From Spirochaetia bacterium (GTDB lineage: Bacteria; Spirochaetota; Spirochaetia; Treponematales; Breznakiellaceae), in assembly GCA_026002045.1 (NCBI GenBank), contig BOAV01000033.1:1-24630 (forward strand): 24,630 nucleotides of DNA, given 5' to 3'. Positions 21,718 through 24,630 of the stretch are shown here, piece by piece. Within the stretch, counting starts at the first letter, position 1. Each line of letters opens with the position of its first letter. The translations under genes and the position numbers were made by a program. The notes below the pieces were generated by a model. It worked only from the letters and a program-made list of their open reading frames with translations. It made no database searches and was not told where the DNA came from.

Positions 21718-22716
21718 CTATTTTGAGCGGGACAGGGTGACTGCGGCAGTCGTGACAATATCATCCACCGAAGCGCCCCGTGAAAGATCGCTGATCGGTT
21801 TTGCGAAGCCCTGGAGGAAGGGGCCGAAGGCTTCTGCTTTGCCCAGGCGCTGGACCAGCTTGTACCCGATATTGCCCGCCCCAAGATCGGGGAATACCAG
21901 GGTGTTGACCTTGCCCTTGACGGGGCTGTTGGGGGCCTTTTTATCGGTCACCGAAGGCACCAGGGCGGCATCGGCCTGAAGTTCGCCGTCCACCAAAAGA
22001 CCGGGGGCCTTGGCCTTTACCAGGGGCAGGGCTTCCTGCACCTTCTTGACATCGGGGTGATCACCCCCTGAACCCTTGGTGGAGAATGAGAGGATGGCCA
22101 CCGCGGGCTCCGCGCCGAGGAATTCCCGGCAGGACTGGGCGGCGCTGATTGCGATTTCCGCAAGCTGTTCCGCCGTGGGGTCCGGAACCACCGCACAGTC
22201 GGAGAAGATAAGTGCCCCGTCCTTGCCCCAGGAGCGGTCTGTGGTCTGCACCACAAAGCAGGAAGATGCGGTCTTTGAGCCGGGAATCGTCCCGATAATG
22301 GCAAGCCCCGCCCGCAGTACATCCGCGGTGGTACTTTCCGCCCCGGCCACCATGGCATCCGCATCCCCCAAGCGGACCATCATGGCCCCCCAGCGCAGAG
22401 GGGCAACAATATCGATCCTGGCCTGTTCCTCGGTCATGCCCTTGTGCTTCCGCAGCTCATAAAATTCATGGGCGTATTTTTCCAGGGAAGCGGCAAAAGC
22501 GGGGTTGACCACCTCAATACCTTTCAGGGAGATCCCCTCATCGGCGGCGGCCTTTTGGATATCCCCCTCTTTCCCCACCAGAACCACCAGAGAGGCAAGC
22601 CCCTCGTCCACGATGATCCGGGCCGCCTTAATGGTCCGTTTCTCGGTCCCCTCGGGAAGAACCAGCTTCTTCTGTAGCGATTTGGCCTTGGCCCGCATGT
22701 CCTTTACAAAATCCAT
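21718..22716 (-). CDS. pta: Phosphate acetyltransferase (short form)
   Basis: This 332-residue enzyme interconverts acetyl-CoA and acetyl-phosphate in the acetate pathway. The length fits the short catalytic form without N-terminal regulatory domains. Family stretches include LVLPEGTEKRTIKAA near the start, PLRWGAMMVRLGDADAMVAG, TSSCF-like TASSCFVVQ, ALIFSDCAVVPDPTAEQLAEIA, and DGELQADAAL followed by NTLVFPDLGAGNIGYKL. The ATG at 22716 has AAAGGAG 6 bases upstream. A leader of about 100 bases precedes it with a hairpin element related to that of fba. It heads the run of pta, TPR, unknown protein and fba. An acetate kinase gene is not in the window. Confidence 0.95.
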   Translation of the reverse strand: MDFVKDMRAKAKSLQKKLVLPEGTEKRTIKAARIIVDEGLASLVVLVGKEGDIQKAAADEGISLKGIEVVNPAFAASLEKYAHEFYELRKHKGMTEEQARIDIVAPLRWGAMMVRLGDADAMVAGAESTTADVLRAGLAIIGTIPGSKTASSCFVVQTTDRSWGKDGALIFSDCAVVPDPTAEQLAEIAISAAQSCREFLGAEPAVAILSFSTKGSGGDHPDVKKVQEALPLVKAKAPGLLVDGELQADAALVPSVTDKKAPNSPVKGKVNTLVFPDLGAGNIGYKLVQRLGKAEAFGPFLQGFAKPISDLSRGASVDDIVTTAAVTLSRSK

Positions 22717-22790
22717 ATGTAACTCCTTTCTTGTGCGGCGGCTGCCGCGCCATATAATCGAAGCGGAACGAAGTTCCGCATTACTCCTTT
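22704..22790 (-). promoter_or_regulatory. pta leader element: SD, hairpin and overlapping mini-ORF
   Basis: Read toward pta, AAAGGAGTA precedes ATG 22781, then the hairpin GCGGAAC/GTTCCGC (22773-22779 and 22763-22769) with loop TTC. A 25-residue upstream ORF beginning MRNFVPLRLYG runs to TAA at 22704-22706 and overlaps the pta start by 13 bases in another frame. The element matches the fba leader unit, with one compensatory A-T to G-C change in the stem. Its SD is only 2 bases from the ATG, so translation is uncertain. Confidence 0.55.
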
Positions 22791-22824
22791 AGATGAGGTT
22801 GTTGATAATTGGTATAGCAGTTTG

Positions 22825-22853
22825 AGCATACCCTGTTCAGGGGTCAGAGGCAA
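22825..22853 (-). promoter_or_regulatory. Promoter of pta
   Basis: Minus-strand TTGCCT (22848-22853), a 17-base spacer and TATGCT (22825-22830). The transcript start would be near 22818, giving a leader of about 100 bases that includes the hairpin element. The region also holds a short inverted repeat (AGGGGT/ACCCCT) next to the -35 box. Confidence 0.5.
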
Positions 22854-22897
22854 TAACCCCTTTACACACCCGCCTATCTCCTATAAGCTGGATCATT

Positions 22898-23092
22898 ATG
22901 ATATTCCCCCTACAAGAACTGATCGAATACGATAAGAACATGTATGAAATTACCTCCGCCGCCTCCCGCCGGTCCTATCAGCTTTCCATGCTGAAGGACC
23001 CCGAAATTGAGGATAATGACGGCAAGGTGGTCTCCCTGGCTGCCCGGCAGGTGTTTACCGAAGAAATCGAATTCCGTCTGGACGTCCAATAA
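22898..23092 (+). CDS. rpoZ: Omega-like subunit of RNA polymerase
   Basis: The 64-residue product begins MIFPLQELIEYDKNMYEITS and contains AASRRSYQL (22-30) and KVVSLAARQVFTEEI (44-58). This pattern fits the omega core: a helix carrying the RRSYQL-like segment, then a K(V/T)..A..E.. helix. Omega helps to assemble and stabilise RNA polymerase. It is shorter than the roughly 90-residue E. coli protein, as is common outside proteobacteria. TATAAG ends 10 bases before the ATG and no strong SD is visible, so the leader is very short. It is divergent from pta and convergent with brnA. The assignment rests on motif memory and is less certain than for the larger genes. Confidence 0.7.
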   Translation: MIFPLQELIEYDKNMYEITSAASRRSYQLSMLKDPEIEDNDGKVVSLAARQVFTEEIEFRLDVQ

Positions 23093-23136
23093 GCTTTCGC
23101 TGTATGCCGATTCCATTCCGGAAGTTAAATGGGTGA

Positions 23137-23424
23137 CTAAAGCGAATGGAGCATTGCTTCCCGCAAGATGGCGTTCATCCGGGTTTGATAGCCCTTTCCG
23201 GCCTTTTTAAGCCATGCCACCACATCCGCATCCAGCTTGCAGTTAACCGGAACCTTGACCGGTCGGTACAAATCCCGGTCTTTCCAGAGATGAAAGCCTG
23301 AAAAATCCGTTATTTCAGGCATATCCGAAAAATCAATATCTTCATCCTTAATATTGTCTACCCGTTCCCAATCTTCCTTAGTGGGTTTGGGAACGGTTTC
23401 CAAAGTATAAGTTACCATAGCCAT
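23137..23424 (-). CDS. brnA: BrnA-family antitoxin
   Basis: The 95-residue protein carries the BrnA-type C-terminal DNA-binding segment VKVPVNCKLDADVVAWLKKA followed by GYQTRMNAILREAML, a ribbon-helix-helix. The N-terminal half (acidic, EDWERVDNIKDEDIDFSDMPE) is the toxin-binding type. BrnA neutralises BrnT and represses its own operon. AGGAGG lies 6 bases before ATG 23424; a second ATG two codons later is possible. The coding start lies 47 bases inside the brnT gene, so translation of the two is coupled. The gene is convergent with the omega gene. Confidence 0.85.
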   Translation of the reverse strand: MAMVTYTLETVPKPTKEDWERVDNIKDEDIDFSDMPEITDFSGFHLWKDRDLYRPVKVPVNCKLDADVVAWLKKAGKGYQTRMNAILREAMLHSL

Positions 23425-23665
23425 AATAATCCTCCTTTTCCTGTTTACTGGTGTATCTGGCCGATATAATCCTGGTTGTATCCTGGTCTATTTCTGTTGC
23501 GACTACATACAGAATACGGCCGCCCGCATTACCGATGAGGATATGCCTGGTATCATACCGGTCCAAAAGCATTTCATCATCAAAAACAAGGACCGCCTGT
23601 TCAAAGCTAACCCCGTGCTTTTTAATATTGGCCTTGTTTTTCCGCTTATCCCAGGTGAATTTCAT
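23378..23665 (-). CDS. brnT: BrnT-family toxin (ribonuclease)
   Basis: The 95-residue protein starts MKFTWDKRKNKANIKKHGVS and continues FEQAVLVFDDE, the BrnT signature (F.WD..KN..N..KHGVSFEEA..VF.D). It ends in the expected RIISARYTSKQEKEDYY region, where the R.ISAR strand is conserved. BrnT is a RelE-like ribonuclease that blocks translation. GGGGAAAAG precedes the ATG at 23665. The C-terminal tail (YGYGNLYFGNRSQTH) is encoded in the 47-base overlap with brnA. Toxin first, antitoxin second is the normal order for this family. Inverted and direct repeats upstream probably bind BrnA. Confidence 0.87.
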   Translation of the reverse strand: MKFTWDKRKNKANIKKHGVSFEQAVLVFDDEMLLDRYDTRHILIGNAGGRILYVVATEIDQDTTRIISARYTSKQEKEDYYGYGNLYFGNRSQTH

Positions 23666-23690
23666 CTTTTCCCCCTGGAACTATAAAGAA

Positions 23691-23726
23691 AGTGTAGATG
23701 AAAATATCTACATTGCCAAGTGTAGA
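23691..23726 (-). promoter_or_regulatory. Likely BrnA operator upstream of brnTA
   Basis: TGTAGAT (23693-23699) and ATCTACA (23706-23712) form a 7-bp inverted repeat around 6 bases. The half-site AGTGTAGA (23691-23698) recurs exactly at 23719-23726. A TATAGT -10-like hexamer lies near 23680 on the minus strand. Such half-site clusters are typical of ribbon-helix-helix autorepressor sites. Confidence 0.55.
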
Positions 23727-23843
23727 CTTTTCCCGAATTTGATACGAATTCACCGTAAATTTTATTGCTGTTTTCATAATATATATAGGGCATCAGGATG
23801 GAAGGCGCTTTAATTGTCAGGGGAATTTTTCAAATTTACCCCC

Positions 23844-23872
23844 TTGACCTTTTATTTTTCCTGCTTCATACT
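23844..23872 (+). promoter_or_regulatory. Promoter of the bS22/mS38-like gene
   Basis: TTGACC (23844-23849), a 17-base spacer and CATACT (23867-23872) in an AT-rich stretch. The leader would be about 55 bases with a good Shine-Dalgarno. Apart from this and the brnTA operator I see nothing coding in 23666-23935. Confidence 0.5.
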
Positions 23873-23935
23873 CTAGAGACTTTCCTGGGGATCTTGGTAT
23901 AACCGGGGATATTCTTTTTATAAGGAGACGCCGAA

Positions 23936-24025
23936 GTGCCCTGCGGAAGAAAACGCAAACTGCGAAAGATTGCGACCCATAAACGTAAGAAGAAGCTGCG
24001 AAGAAATCGACATAAGAATAAGTGA
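23936..24025 (+). CDS. Very small basic ribosomal protein, bS22/mS38 (AURKAIP1/COX24-domain) type
   Basis: A 29-codon ORF starting with GTG at 23936 encodes MPCGRKRKLRKIATHKRKKK followed by LRRNRHKNK. About 17 of 29 residues are basic. The KR..KI..HKRKKKLR..RHK pattern is that of the AURKAIP1/COX24 domain family, which includes mitochondrial mS38 and mycobacterial bS22, small-subunit proteins near the decoding region. AAGGAG lies 8 bases before the GTG, a promoter is present upstream, and a strong stem-loop terminator follows the stop by about 55 bases, so this is a complete single-gene unit. It is too short for most gene finders. A role in the ribosome is inferred from the family. Confidence 0.75.
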   Translation: MPCGRKRKLRKIATHKRKKKLRRNRHKNK

Positions 24026-24080
24026 TATCAATCGGGACGCCGATGGGGTTTAAAGAACTCCAAAAAGTGTCTTTATCAAG

Positions 24081-24150
24081 AGCCGCTTTTGAAGGCAGCG
24101 CCTGTTATGATCATAAAAGGTGAGCCTTTCAAAGGCGGCTTATTCTTTTT
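24081..24150 (+). terminator. Stem-loop terminator after the bS22-like gene
   Basis: AGCCGCTTTTGAAGGC (24081-24096) pairs with GCCTTTCAAAGGCGGCT (24124-24140), with one bulge and one wobble or mismatch, around a 27-base loop. TATTCTTTTT follows at 24141-24150. It separates the small gene from dxs. Confidence 0.75.
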
Positions 24151-24204
24151 CCGGCGAACATTAAGGCCGGGCGTTTAAAAATGGTTATTTTTGAATGTCC
24201 GGGA

Positions 24205-24217
24205 TATATTGTTATAC
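24205..24217 (+). promoter_or_regulatory. Possible -10 region of dxs
   Basis: TATATT (24205-24210) and TTATAC (24212-24217) lie 11 and 4 bases before ATG 24222. No clear -35 box is seen, though TTGAAT at 24191-24196 is 15 bases before the second. There is no Shine-Dalgarno, so the leader is very short or absent. Confidence 0.35.
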
Positions 24218-24221
24218 AACG

Positions 24222-24630
24222 ATGCAAGAAGTCGAATCCCTGTTATCCCATATCTATGGTCCCGAAGATGTAAAAGCCCTGAAGTTGCCGGAATTGGATC
24301 GTCTTGCCGCAGAGATCCGGCGTACCATCGTGTCCACCGTGAGCCGGAACGGGGGGCATCTGGCCTCAAATCTGGGGGTGGTGGAGCTTACCATCGCCCT
24401 GCACCGGGTATTTAACTCCCCAAAAGATAAAATTGTCTGGGATGTGGGGCACCAGTGCTATGCCCATAAGCTTTTGACCGGCCGCTTTGACGGGTTTTCC
24501 GGGCTCCGGAGGATGGGGGGGCTTGCGGGCTTCCCCAAGGGCGCCGAAAGTCCCCACGATGCCTTTAATACGGGCCACGCTTCCACCTCGATTTCCGCAG
24601 CCCTGGGTCTCCTTGCGGGGGACCGGATAC
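24222..24630 (+). CDS. dxs: 1-deoxy-D-xylulose-5-phosphate synthase, N-terminal part
   Basis: The frame from ATG 24222 is open to the window end (136 codons). The product begins MQEVESLLSHIYGPEDVKAL and contains RNGGHLASNLGVVELTIALH, then IVWDVGHQCYAHKLLTGR and NTGHASTSISAALGL. These are the N-terminal thiamine-diphosphate-binding signatures of DXS. The enzyme condenses pyruvate and glyceraldehyde-3-phosphate, the first step of the MEP isoprenoid pathway. The remaining roughly 490 residues lie beyond the edge. The start has no SD. It is preceded by the terminator of the small ribosomal-protein gene, so it starts its own transcript. Confidence 0.93.
   Translation, partial: MQEVESLLSHIYGPEDVKALKLPELDRLAAEIRRTIVSTVSRNGGHLASNLGVVELTIALHRVFNSPKDKIVWDVGHQCYAHKLLTGRFDGFSGLRRMGGLAGFPKGAESPHDAFNTGHASTSISAALGLLAGDRI

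Noticed and set aside
23112..23150. Inverted repeat TCCATTC/GAATGGA between the omega and brnA ends as a terminator
   Set aside because: The 25-base loop and lack of a T-run make termination unlikely, and a 7-bp match with that loop range is expected by chance.

Overview
The window reads as chromosomal DNA of a moderately GC-rich spirochaete, most likely a treponeme. This is an inference from gene content: a short omega-like RNA polymerase subunit divergent from pta, a pta-TPR gene pair, a MurE without the usual DNPR motif, a DUF2804 protein and many TPR proteins. No rRNA, tRNA, phage, IS element or CRISPR array was seen. Genes are dense, and no gap without a gene exceeds about 270 bases.

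Region 1 (1-4960, all minus strand) is a sugar-uptake and glycan-degradation operon read from right to left: lipoprotein sugar-binding protein, two CUT1-type permeases, a GH29 alpha-L-fucosidase without a signal peptide, and a beta-helix protein cut by the left edge. Import of fucosylated oligosaccharides followed by cleavage in the cytoplasm is the simplest reading. No transporter ATPase gene is present in the window.

Region 2 (5099-8324, minus) holds a TPR protein with a degenerate peptidase-like domain, a P-loop protein fused to an Asp23/Gls24 domain, a structured intergenic repeat with 18-bp inverted arms, and an RluA-type pseudouridine synthase whose linker is partly encoded by a dispersed repeat.

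Region 3 (8362-12878) is centred on translation: efp, an RsmC-like methyltransferase, and a convergent epmA (EF-P lysine ligase). A DUF4143 ATPase and a truncated HicB antitoxin follow.

Region 4 (12883-17714) carries murD and murE, each with a divergent neighbour (a DUF2804 protein and a multi-pass membrane protein).

Region 5 (17740-22897) is a minus-strand run pta, TPR protein, unknown protein, fba. The leaders of pta and fba share a small hairpin element with a miniature ORF starting MRN. In front of fba it forms three identical 43-bp tandem copies.

Region 6 (22898-24630) has an omega-like gene, a BrnT/BrnA toxin-antitoxin pair, a 29-residue very basic bS22/mS38-like ribosomal protein and the start of dxs.

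Two cross-cutting patterns stand out. At least seven genes that begin transcription units have a good -10 hexamer 5-8 bases before the start codon and no Shine-Dalgarno, which predicts leaderless mRNAs. Several short palindromic or dispersed repeats lie in leaders, gene ends and inside coding sequence.
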